Source: Flavobacteriales bacterium
GTDB taxonomy: Bacteria; Bacteroidota; Bacteroidia; Flavobacteriales_F; PHOS-HE28
NCBI GenBank assembly: GCA_019638115.1
Contig: JAHBUK010000001.1
Location: 576,238 to 640,237 of the forward strand
Length of the DNA stretch: 64,000 nt
Direction of reading: 5' to 3'
Positions 45,199 through 52,664 of this stretch are shown here, piece by piece (positions within the stretch are counted from its first letter, which is position 1; the number at the start of each line of letters is the position of its first letter). The position numbers and the translations under genes were made by a program. The notes under the pieces were generated by a model that was not told the origin of the DNA, made no database searches, and saw only the letters and a program-made list of their open reading frames with translations.

Positions 45199-46104
45199 TC
45201 AGAAATAACCTTCCTTCTTCCGATCCTCCATCGCCGCCTCGCTGCGCTTGTCGTCCTGCCTACTACCCCGCTCGGTAACGCGCGACGAAGCCACCTCCGT
45301 AATGATCTCCTCCAGCGATGCTGCAGGGCTGTCCACGGCACCGGTGCAGCTCATGTCGCCGATGGTGCGGAAACGCACTTGCTTGCGGAAGGGCTTCTCC
45401 TCCGGCTTCAGGTTCATGAAGGGCGAGTTGGCGTAGATCACTCCATCGCGCAGGAAGACCTCGCGCTCATGGCTGAAGTAGATGCTGGGGATGGGGATGT
45501 TCTCCAGCAGGATGTACTGCCACACGTCCATCTCCGTCCAGTTGCTGATGGGGAAAGCGCGGAAGTGCTCACCCGGACGCTTGCGGCCGTTGTAGAGGTT
45601 CCACAACTCGGGCCGTTGGTTCTTGGGGTCCCACTGACCGAAGTCGTCTCGGTGACTGAACACGCGCTCCTTGGCACGGGCCTTCTCCTCATCGCGTCGG
45701 CCGCCGCCGATGGCGCAGTCGATCTTGTTCGCTTCTATGGTGTCCAACAGCGTAACCGTTTGCAGCTTGTTGCGACTGGCGTAAAAGCCGGTCTCTTCGG
45801 TCACCTTGCCTTGGTCGATGCTCTCCTGAACGCTGCCCACGATCAGGCGTACACCGTGCTCGGCCACCAGCTTGTCGCGGAAGGCCATGGTCTCCTCGAA
45901 GTTGTGGCCCGTGTCGATGTGTACCAAGGGGAAGGGCACCTTGGCCGGGAAGAAGGCCTTGCGTGCCAGGTGGAAGCACACGATGGAATCCTTGCCACCG
46001 CTGAAGAGCAGCGCAGGGTTCTCGAACTGGGCGGCCACCTCGCGCAGGATGTGGATGCTTTCGCTCTCCAGTTCCTTCAGGTGGGTAAGTCGGTAGGAAT
46101 GCAT
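45199..46104 (-). CDS. cysD: Sulfate adenylyltransferase subunit 2
   Basis: Catalytic ATP sulfurylase subunit, working with CysN. The 301-aa protein has the PP-loop ALLFSGGKDSIVCFHLARKA, HIDTGHNFEETM, and the C-terminal PFRKQVRFRTIGDMSCTGAV with the conserved tail. Normal length. The 4-nt gap to the next gene suggests cotranscription. APS made here would be phosphorylated by CysC upstream, giving PAPS, whose by-product is removed by CysQ (22511-23347). Confidence 0.95.
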   Translation of the reverse strand: MHSYRLTHLKELESESIHILREVAAQFENPALLFSGGKDSIVCFHLARKAFFPAKVPFPLVHIDTGHNFEETMAFRDKLVAEHGVRLIVGSVQESIDQGKVTEETGFYASRNKLQTVTLLDTIEANKIDCAIGGGRRDEEKARAKERVFSHRDDFGQWDPKNQRPELWNLYNGRKRPGEHFRAFPISNWTEMDVWQYILLENIPIPSIYFSHEREVFLRDGVIYANSPFMNLKPEEKPFRKQVRFRTIGDMSCTGAVDSPAASLEEIITEVASSRVTERGSRQDDKRSEAAMEDRKKEGYF

Positions 46105-46153
46105 GGTCTTGGGGATCGGCCCGCAGTGTTCTTTATTGACCGCGATTAATTGT

Positions 46154-46345
46154 GAACCGCAGAGGACGCGGAGGACGCAGAGAAATGCGCATAGCGGCCG
46201 GGCTGACCCTCTACGAACTCGGCGTTCTCTGCGGTTCTATGCATTTGGGCACTGTTCATTGCCACTGAGGTCTGTACGGATGATGCGCTGCGGCGATCGG
46301 TGCTGCCCGGCCTACACTCTGCATGCTCTGCGGTTTTCTGCATTT
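46154..46345. repeat. Intergenic CGCAGAG-type repeats between cysC and cysD
   Basis: The 240-bp gap holds GAACCGCAGAGGACGCGGAG and GACGCAGAGAA (46154-46183), then complementary TTCTCTGCGGTTCTATGCAT (46234-46253) and CTCTGCGGTTTTCTGCAT (46325-46342). These segments could form long hairpins. Such CGCAGAG strings are common intergenic repeats in many bacterial genomes. Nothing else was seen in the gap. Confidence 0.6.
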
Positions 46346-46953
46346 CAGCTCAGCGTGATCCGTGGTAGGATGTGGTTCAAGAGTTCGTTGGCGCTTTCCG
46401 CTGCATCGTGCCCCACGGTCCTCAAGACGATGTCCGCTTCGGATGGTGGCTCGAAGGGTGCGCTGATGCCCGTGAAATCCTTCACCTCACCGGCGCGGGC
46501 CTTGGCATAGAGGCCCTTCACATCGCGGCGCTCGCACTCCTCCAGCGGCGTGTCCACGAAGACCTCCACGAAGTCCGCTGCACCAACGATCGCTTTGGCC
46601 TGCTCGCGAATGGCGATGGTGGGGCTAACGAAGCAGCAGATCGTCACCGTGCCGTTGCCCACGAAGAGCTTTACCACCTCGGCGATGCGGCGGATGTTCT
46701 CCGTGCGGTCGGCCTCGCTGAAGCCCAGGTTGCTGTTGATGCCGGTGCGCACGTTGTCGCCATCGAGCACCATGGTGTGGATGCCTTCGGCGTGCAGGCG
46801 GCGCTCCAGTTCAGCGGCGATGGTGCTCTTGCCGCTGCCGCTCAGCCCGGTCATCCAGATGCACAAGCCGTGCTGGCCGAGCATGGTTTCCTTGTCGGCA
46901 CGCTGCAGCAGGCGATCGAAAACGGGATGGATGTGGGCAGGGCGGGAGGCCAT
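46345..46953 (-). CDS. cysC: Adenylylsulfate kinase
   Basis: Phosphorylates APS to PAPS. The 202-aa protein has the P-loop MTGLSGSGKSTIAAELERRL, VLDGDNVRTGINSNLGFSEA, RTENIRRIAEV, and the lid segment ECERRDVKGLYAKARAGEVK ending with DFTGISAPFEPP. Normal length. On the same strand as cysD, separated by a repeat-filled gap, it may be cotranscribed. On the minus strand a TACCTTCG box lies about 14 nt before the ATG, pointing to its own promoter. Confidence 0.95.
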   Translation of the reverse strand: MASRPAHIHPVFDRLLQRADKETMLGQHGLCIWMTGLSGSGKSTIAAELERRLHAEGIHTMVLDGDNVRTGINSNLGFSEADRTENIRRIAEVVKLFVGNGTVTICCFVSPTIAIREQAKAIVGAADFVEVFVDTPLEECERRDVKGLYAKARAGEVKDFTGISAPFEPPSEADIVLRTVGHDAAESANELLNHILPRITLS

Positions 46954-47039
46954 TCAGAAAAGCTGCGCGAAGGTACTTAAGAGCAGGGGGATGGAACGCT
47001 GGGCGCTCTTCGGGGCCAAGCAGTGCGATCGGAGAGGGC

Positions 47040-47240
47040 CTAATCCTGCGCGTAACGAAGTGCTGCCCGGATGGCCTCGCGCGATAGCCGCGGATAGCCG
47101 CGCAACAGGTCAGCCTCGCTTTCTCCCGCGGCGAACTTCCTTACGATCAACTCCACAGGGATGCGTGTACCCTTGATGCATGGCTTGCCCAGCATCACAC
47201 CCGGGTCACCTGAGATATGGTCACGCCAATCGAGCATCAT
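47040..47240 (-). CDS. DUF433 domain protein (orphan antitoxin-like)
   Basis: The 66-aa protein shows the DUF433 pattern: HISGDPGVMLGKPCIKGTRI, PVELIVRKFAAGESEADLL and YPRLSREAIRAALRYA, a winged-helix DNA-binding fold. DUF433 proteins often pair with a DUF5615 PIN-like toxin encoded directly downstream. Here the downstream 87 bp lead to cysC and hold no toxin, so this is an orphan. A paralogue is at 58031-58234. Confidence 0.85.
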   Translation of the reverse strand: MMLDWRDHISGDPGVMLGKPCIKGTRIPVELIVRKFAAGESEADLLRGYPRLSREAIRAALRYAQD

Positions 47241-47287
47241 TCTTCAAAGATATACAGACGACCAAGCTCTATGGGTAATTTCGCCTC

Positions 47288-48214
47288 ATGCCAACCACCC
47301 TCAAGACCCCGCTCCGCACCCTCCCCGATCCCCGCACCACCCCCACCATCGACCAGGTGGGCATCGAAGAGCGCGTTGCCCGGATCAAGACCCGGAGCAT
47401 CAAGAAGGAAACGAAGGGGCAAGGCATGCGGCTGGCCCTGAGCATGATCGACCTTACCACCCTGGAAGGGGCCGACACGCCGCAGAAAGTGCGGCAGATG
47501 TGCTTCAAGGCCATGCACCCGCACGACAGCCTGCCCGGCCTGCCCACGGTGGCGGCAGTGTGCGTGTACCCCTCGCTGGTGAAGGTGGCCAAGAAGGCCC
47601 TGGAAGGCAGTCATGTGAAGGTGGCCAGCGTGTCAACCGCCTTCCCCAGCGGCCAAGCACCCAAGGCCGTGAAGATCACCGACACCAAGTTCGCCGTGAG
47701 CGAGGGCGCCGACGAGATCGACATGGTGATCAGCCGGGGGAAGTTCCACACAGGCGACTACAATTTCGTGTTCGACGAGATCGCGGCCATCAAAGAAGCC
47801 TGCGGCGATGCACGCCTGAAGGTGATCCTGGAGACCGGCGAGCTGGGCACCTACGACAAGGTGCGCCTGGCCAGTGACATCGCCATCGCGGCCGGTGCCG
47901 ACTTCATCAAGACCAGCACGGGCAAGATCAACCCCGCCGCCACCATGGAGGTGACGCTGGTGATGCTGCACGCCATCCGCGACCACTACCTGAAGACCGG
48001 TGAGATGATCGCCATGAAGCCCGCCGGCGGCATCCGCACCAGCAAGCAGGCCCTGCACTACCTGATGATGGTGAAGGAGGAACTCGGCCCCGAGTGGCTC
48101 CACCCCCACTGGTTCCGCTTTGGCGCCAGTAGCCTGGCCAACGACATCCTGATGCAGTTGCAGAAGGAGGCCGATGGGCACTACCAGAGCGCCGATTACT
48201 TCAGCGTCGATTAA
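47288..48214 (+). CDS. deoC: Deoxyribose-phosphate aldolase
   Basis: Cleaves 2-deoxyribose 5-phosphate to acetaldehyde and glyceraldehyde 3-phosphate. The 308-aa protein has SMIDLTTLEGADTP, VAAVCVYPSLV, GADEIDMVISRG, the Schiff-base lysine in FIKTSTGKI, and MKPAGGIRTSKQAL. It is of the longer, N-terminally extended DeoC type. The start at 47288 is 47 bp from the divergent DUF433 gene. No other nucleoside catabolism gene is near. Confidence 0.95.
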   Translation: MPTTLKTPLRTLPDPRTTPTIDQVGIEERVARIKTRSIKKETKGQGMRLALSMIDLTTLEGADTPQKVRQMCFKAMHPHDSLPGLPTVAAVCVYPSLVKVAKKALEGSHVKVASVSTAFPSGQAPKAVKITDTKFAVSEGADEIDMVISRGKFHTGDYNFVFDEIAAIKEACGDARLKVILETGELGTYDKVRLASDIAIAAGADFIKTSTGKINPAATMEVTLVMLHAIRDHYLKTGEMIAMKPAGGIRTSKQALHYLMMVKEELGPEWLHPHWFRFGASSLANDILMQLQKEADGHYQSADYFSVD

Positions 48215-48392
48215 GCGATCATTCCCCATCGCTTCGAACGCGGCCACTGACCTCTTTCGGCCCATTACCGATCCGGAATACCATCCCGTACACACTGCTT
48301 CGCAGTGCAATTGCGGGTGCCAATGAACGAATAGTGGCCTCGGGGCCCCATCGCTCAAGTGATCCTGAAAAGGCGTTGAGAAAAGTGGCTTC

Positions 48393-48425
48393 AAAAATTC
48401 GGCCCGGTCCATAAGGACCGGGCCG
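48393..48425 (-). terminator. Strong intrinsic terminator, minus strand
   Basis: CGGCCCGGTCC and GGACCGGGCCG form a perfect 11-bp stem with a 4-nt loop (48400-48425), followed on the minus strand by AATTTTTGA. No identified minus-strand gene lies upstream, so it marks an unseen transcript or a relic. Confidence 0.75.
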
Positions 48426-48486
48426 TGATCACAGGGAGTATATCTGCTCCAGGTTGCTCCACCAAGACCGCCATTCCCTGTAATTT

Positions 48487-48627
48487 TCAGTACCTCACCA
48501 TGGCACCCAAACTGGCCAAGGCCAGTGCCGCCACTGCCAAAGCCAGCCACCACGTCCACACGCCCTTGCGCGGGCAGCGGACCACAGACCGCAATGGGCT
48601 GTTGCGACTATTTGGAACAGGTTGCAT
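48487..48627 (-). CDS. Possible single-helix membrane peptide
   Basis: A 46-codon frame from ATG at 48627 ends in WTWWLALAVAALALASLGAM, a credible membrane helix, after a basic segment (LRSVVRCPRKG). It lies just upstream of the minus-strand terminator at 48393. Evidence for translation is weak; it is listed because its end and the terminator agree. Confidence 0.25.
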   Translation of the reverse strand: MQPVPNSRNSPLRSVVRCPRKGVWTWWLALAVAALALASLGAMVRY

Positions 48628-49303
48628 AACCGGGGTTACCATGCGTGACAAAGGTGCTGTGGTCAGCCACTGCCACGCATCGGTACTTTGCACATGCAGC
48701 ACCTGTGAAAAACACCTAGATCGGAGTACCACTGAATTGAGATCCCGACCAGTGGTGGAAGACCCGTTCCCCTTGCATGGCTGAATGGTAGAGGCTCTTC
48801 ATGCTTGATATCCAACCACGGAATGAGCATGCCAGGAACAAGTTCAAACCACCAACCGTGGATCGCCCTGATAAGCATTCCGTGTGCGTCCGATCACGCT
48901 ACAACAGCGCCGACCCAATGCCCTTGCGCAGCACTCCGGCTCGTGCGGTCCGTACTGCCTGACCATGCAGAAGCGGAACCGTGTTCCACGAGAACATCAC
49001 TCCGAAGTACAGTCCTGCCGACCCACTATCAAGACATTCCGATCACGAGGGGTCTTGCACCAACCCTTGGCGTCTGTTCTGCAGCTCTTCGCGGATCCTT
49101 CCAGAGGGCGAACATCGATCTGCGCAGCGTGACCGGCACAGAGGCCTGAGGAGCGCCCTGGAAGATCTCTTGGATCGACCCCTTGCGATCCGCCGCACCC
49201 TTGTTGTACACCTGCCGCATCGGCTACCTATAACCAATGGCCTATTGCGCCCCCCTTTCGTTCATCGGTGCTTTGTGACCAGCCATTCACCTCAACAGAG
49301 CAC

Positions 49304-51083
49304 CATGCCAATACGCCCTACGCGTTCAAGTTTGTTAGCCTTTGCGCTGGCCCTAAGCCCATTCATCGCCAACGCACAACTGCCCACCCTCGATCCCGCA
49401 TTCGGGTCGAACGGCGTGCTGCAGGTACCTCTTGCACCGGGTTTACAGAACGCAGGACCCGGCTGGTCGGGCGACCTGGTATCGCTGTCCAGTGGAGCCT
49501 ACCTCGCCCTCGGCACCGCGCACTACTGGGACGGCTTCGGCATAACTGCGGAAGGTGTTGCGCAGAAATTCGACGCTTGCGGGAACCCCGATCCAAGTTT
49601 CGGTGTGAACGGCTTGAAGCAGTACAACGGAGGCGGCAGCTGGCGCGTGATGCCCACGCATGGGGCCGAGCTTGCCAACGGTTCCTTGCTGTTGGTAGGC
49701 ACCACGAGCACCGGCTGGGGCGCTGTGAGCCAGAACCGCCACACCACCATGCGCGTGCTGGCCGATGGCACGCTCGATGACACCTACGGCGATGCCGGCT
49801 TCATCCGTCACGATGCCCCCGACGGCGTTTCCTCCACCTATGGCAGGGACATGATCACCCTGCCCAACGGTCGCTTTCTGGCCGCTGCGGTACGGAGCAG
49901 CAATGCCAATGGCGGCTCCAGCGGCTTGGCTCTTTACGGCTACCTGCCCAATGGCGAACCCGACCTCGGCTTCGGCACCGGTGGTTCCGTGCAAGTGCCC
50001 AAACCGGAGTTCGCCTACATGATCCGCACACACTTGGTGGGCGACACCATGATCCTCGTCGCTTACGGCCGCCGCTTCGTGAACACGGTACGCATGGAGA
50101 TCAGCGCTTTCGACCTGGATGGTGACGTGCTGACCACGTTCGGGAGCAGCGGTGCCGTGCTCGACACCACCGACTTTTTTGGCGACAACGGTACCATCAA
50201 CGACTTCCAGTCGGCGGTGGATGGTGAGGGCCGCTTGACGATACTGGGTGTGAACGCGGAAGCGGAGATCCAGTTGATCCGGTTCCTGCCCAACGGCACG
50301 CGCGATGTTTCGTACGGGGCGAACGGCCGTGTACTGGTGCAGCATCTCGGCACCAACATCATGCCCACCGCAGGCCAATTGAAGGTGCTGGCGAATGGCG
50401 ACCTCCTGGCCCTGGCGCATGCCGGTACCCCGGGCAACTCACCCACTACGCAGTGGGCCCGGCTCACGTCCGAGGGACAGGTGCTCGCGAACGCCATCGA
50501 TCCATGGCTGTCATATGGCTTTCAGCAAGCCAGCGCGGTGGTGGAGCTCGAAGCGGGCCGCTGGCTGGTGAACGCCGCATCGGTGTTCCCCTCCGGCTTG
50601 TCCATCAGGCGTTTTTCCGCGGATGCCGTGGTGCTACCGAGCATCAGTTCATCAGGGTCGTCGCTCGTTAGTACGGGTACCGGACCCGACTTCCAGTGGT
50701 ACCTCGATGGCAACATGATAAACGGCGCAACCTCCAGCACCTTCGTGCCAGCTTCCAATGGCAGCTACACCGTGCAGATGACCGACGCACTGGGTTGTTC
50801 CGTGCTATCCGAGCCCTTCCAACTGCTCAATGTCGGTGTGCAAGCGCTTGATCCCGCTGCGGCCATCGTGGTCGCCGGTCCAGACGCTTATGGCATGCTC
50901 ACCGTGCGTGGCGAAGGCACCATCACCTACGAGCTGCTCGATGCGCGCGGGCAGCGCTTGAAGACCGGCAACATGGCATCGGGCTTCGGCCAGATCACCA
51001 TGAACGAGTTGGCTTCAGGCACCTACCTGCTCGTCTTGCATGCTGCGAACGGGCGACAGGTGTTCCGCTTCTTCGCGGAATAA
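49304..51083 (+). CDS. Secreted delta-60-repeat protein with T9SS-like C-terminus
   Basis: The 592-aa protein has a signal peptide (SSLLAFALALSPFIANAQ) and several delta-60 repeats (DUF5122 type), each with a PDPSFGVNG-like turn: LDPAFGSNGV, PDPSFGVNGL, LDDTYGDAGF, PDLGFGTGGS and RDVSYGANGR. An Ig-like module (FQWYLDGNMINGATSSTFVP, GSYTVQMTDALGC) precedes a C-terminal domain resembling sorting tails (YELLDARGQRLKTGNMASG, SGTYLLVLHAANGRQVFRF). Such proteins are usually surface-exposed. ATG at 49304 was chosen for the signal peptide; the frame is open further upstream in the gene-free region. Confidence 0.83.
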
Positions 51084-51194
51084 GCCGACCGCCCAAAAGC
51101 GCCCGGAAGTGCGCAGTGGCATGCTTCCGGGCGTTCTTGTTCCTGAGCGAGCTACCGCACAAGGGCCATTTCGGCACCTCGCAGAACCGGCATC

Positions 51195-51470
51195 CTACTT
51201 CTGTTGTGTCGCTCTATGCAGCGCGTACACCGTCTCCGCGATCGTGAACGCATCATCACGGGTCTCCATCATCCACGGGCTCTCGATCACCTCTTCACCG
51301 TCGGGATCGTACACCTGCCACCACCATTGCTTCCTATCCATCTTCTCAACGCGAAGCAAGTAGCCATCGTCGGTCTTCGCGAAGAAGTCATCGTCGGATG
51401 CAAGAGCCTGTGCTGCTCCTTCCGTGGTGAGCCAGGTTACGGGTGCGAAAGGGTTGGGGCGGATGCTCAT
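51195..51470 (-). CDS. Small protein of unknown function downstream of an eroded TA locus
   Basis: The 91-aa product has no signal peptide and contains WLTTEGAAQALASDDDFFAK, then DGYLLRVEKMDRKQWWWQVY and SPWMMETRDDAFTIAETVYA. I do not recognise a family; the Tyr/Trp-rich beta strand (KQWWWQVYDPDGEEV) resembles small single-domain beta proteins. Its ATG overlaps the stop of the toxin remnant (ATGA), so it was the third gene of a toxin-antitoxin operon. Confidence 0.6.
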   Translation of the reverse strand: MSIRPNPFAPVTWLTTEGAAQALASDDDFFAKTDDGYLLRVEKMDRKQWWWQVYDPDGEEVIESPWMMETRDDAFTIAETVYALHRATQQK

Positions 51471-51553
51471 GTGCGCACTTCTGCGAGTAGTAGTTCCAAC
51501 TCCTTGGCCGTGAGTGACCCTTGTTCGGACTTGTCGTAGACCTTAAAGCTCAT
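51467..51553 (-). pseudogene. Internally deleted RelE-like toxin (28-codon remnant)
   Basis: The remnant reads MSFKVYDKSEQGSLTAKELE and ends ELLLAEVRT. Its first three residues match the start of the intact toxin at 61001-61330 (MSF) and the rest matches that toxin's C-terminus (SIYDKSEQATLTDKRLKELL). About 80 codons of the middle are missing, including the catalytic core. It overlaps the antitoxin end by 11 nt, exactly as in the intact locus. It is not expected to be toxic. Confidence 0.8.
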
Positions 51554-51806
51554 TGAGGAAGGCCCGTGCGGATCGCAATTTCTTCTTGCCAGCGACGCTT
51601 GCGTTCACTTCCCGGATCGCTTGCCGCAACTCGGCCACGAAACGCCGCTCACGTTCGGTAAGCTTGCGTTTGATCGTCTTCCCCTTCGCCGTCTTCTTCG
51701 GACTTGCTTCCGCGCGTTCGATCACCACCCCGCCGACCGACAAAAGAATCTCAGCGACCTCCTTCTCCTTCTTCGGGTCGTGTATGTCGATGATGAGCCG
51801 TGCCAT
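51543..51806 (-). CDS. Antitoxin paralogous to that at 61320-61610
   Basis: The 87-aa protein opens with a beta strand (MARLIIDIHDPKKEKEVAEI), has a basic linker (ASPKKTAKGKTIKRK), and ends VAGKKKLRSARAFLNEL. The antitoxin at 61320-61610 has the same plan: LLLVNITDPSKEKLVTDIL, a basic middle and IAGKKKLKTLDEFLNEL. Its toxin partner is reduced to a 28-codon remnant, so this antitoxin is effectively an orphan. It could still cross-neutralise the intact toxin 9.5 kb away. Confidence 0.75.
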   Translation of the reverse strand: MARLIIDIHDPKKEKEVAEILLSVGGVVIERAEASPKKTAKGKTIKRKLTERERRFVAELRQAIREVNASVAGKKKLRSARAFLNEL

Positions 51807-51882
51807 GGTGCCGCCAAGTTACAGCACGGACACTTCTATCTTCGTCGCTCGCCTTCGCTAACTCAGCTTCGGCGACCAACGC

Positions 51883-51986
51883 ATGGCCAAGAAGAACGCC
51901 CTCGACTGGACCCTCGCCCCAGCCCCGAATCCTAAGACCACTTCACCCTGAAGAGCGAGCACGGCCTCTTCATTGGCGACAAGTGA
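51883..51986 (+). pseudogene. 5' fragment of an aldehyde dehydrogenase paralogue
   Basis: From ATG at 51883 the frame reads MAKKNALDWTLAPAPNPKTT and stops at 51951. The DNA then continues in another frame as KSEHGLFIGDK, matching the dehydrogenase segment that aligns with ELFINGKW in the intact gene. A 27-nt stretch (about 51899-51926) is identical to the start of the intact gene (about 52690-52717). It is the remains of a second dehydrogenase, cut off after about 35 codons, with a small deletion. Confidence 0.75.
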
Positions 51987-51992
51987 AACAGT

Positions 51993-52628
51993 ATGACGCA
52001 TCCACTCTTTTCCGAGATCAACAAGTTCGAGACATGGGCGGAGGCAGCGCTCTCGGAGCCTTCAAGGATCAGTGCCGAATGGGAGACAGGCTATTCGGAT
52101 TGGGCTGCCATTGAAGATAACTTCAAGGATTTCATCCGTTCCGTTCCATCTTCACATTGGAGCTCCAACGAATTGAACCGAATGGAGTACATCATTGCAA
52201 GGGACAATGAATGTGAGCGGTTGGTCGAGGACCTAAACGACGACGCGCTCATTGCACTTTCGGAATACGCATTGGTCCACGGTGAACAAGACAGTAAATG
52301 GCAATTTGCCGATGCGCTTCCCAGGATTGCGAACACGGAGAAGGCGATCGAGCTGGTCGAACGGTTCGTGAACGATCCTGAAGAGTACGTGAATCGCAGA
52401 GCACTGATGGCCTTCGCCAAGGTCGATCCGCAAAAGGCTGAACGCTATTGCGAGGCGCATTGGACCCGGAATCTTTATGGTGACGTCGATGAGTACCAAC
52501 GCATGGCGATTTTAGCCACGCTCAAGGAGATTGCGTCCCCATTGCTCGAAAAGTACCTGAAGCTGGCCAAAGAAGATGGACGACCTTACTTGGTCAACCT
52601 TGCACTGGAACTGGAACATCATGCTTGA
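51993..52628 (+). CDS. HEAT-repeat-like protein of unknown function
   Basis: The 211-aa protein is all helical, with helix pairs such as DALIALSEYALVHGEQDSKW, EKAIELVERFVNDPEEYVNR and RALMAFAKVDPQKAERYCEA, then RMAILATLKEIASPLLEKYL, resembling HEAT-type armadillo repeats. It lacks a signal peptide. It is inserted between the dehydrogenase fragment and the intact dehydrogenase and is AT-richer than both, consistent with acquisition. Similar HEAT-like proteins serve as immunity proteins in some toxin systems, but no toxin is adjacent. Confidence 0.6.
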   Translation: MTHPLFSEINKFETWAEAALSEPSRISAEWETGYSDWAAIEDNFKDFIRSVPSSHWSSNELNRMEYIIARDNECERLVEDLNDDALIALSEYALVHGEQDSKWQFADALPRIANTEKAIELVERFVNDPEEYVNRRALMAFAKVDPQKAERYCEAHWTRNLYGDVDEYQRMAILATLKEIASPLLEKYLKLAKEDGRPYLVNLALELEHHA

Positions 52629-52664
52629 TCTTGGTTGAACGGTTCCATTCTACCTTCGCTCACC

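Larger units (their letters stand above)
48215..49303. other. 1.09-kb stretch without a convincing gene
   Basis: I found no protein family in either strand. A strong minus-strand terminator sits at 48393-48425 and a short membrane-peptide frame at 48487-48627. Inverted segments CCACGGAATG and CATTCCGTG lie at 48817-48826 and 48876-48884. Open frames on both strands have shadow-like composition. tRNA-like pieces near 48780 do not fit tRNA spacing. It could hold a small RNA or a decayed gene. Confidence 0.5.

Noticed and set aside
48780..48860. tRNA-like sequence (GGTAGAG and AGTTCAAA blocks)
   Set aside because: The spacing between the two blocks is about 48 nt, too long for a tRNA, and no acceptor stem could be drawn.
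48425..49149. Several 80-120-codon frames in the gap between deoC and the delta-60 protein
   Set aside because: Their translations show no conserved pattern; Cys/Ser/Arg-rich composition suggests random frames. Only the membrane-peptide frame was kept, at low confidence.
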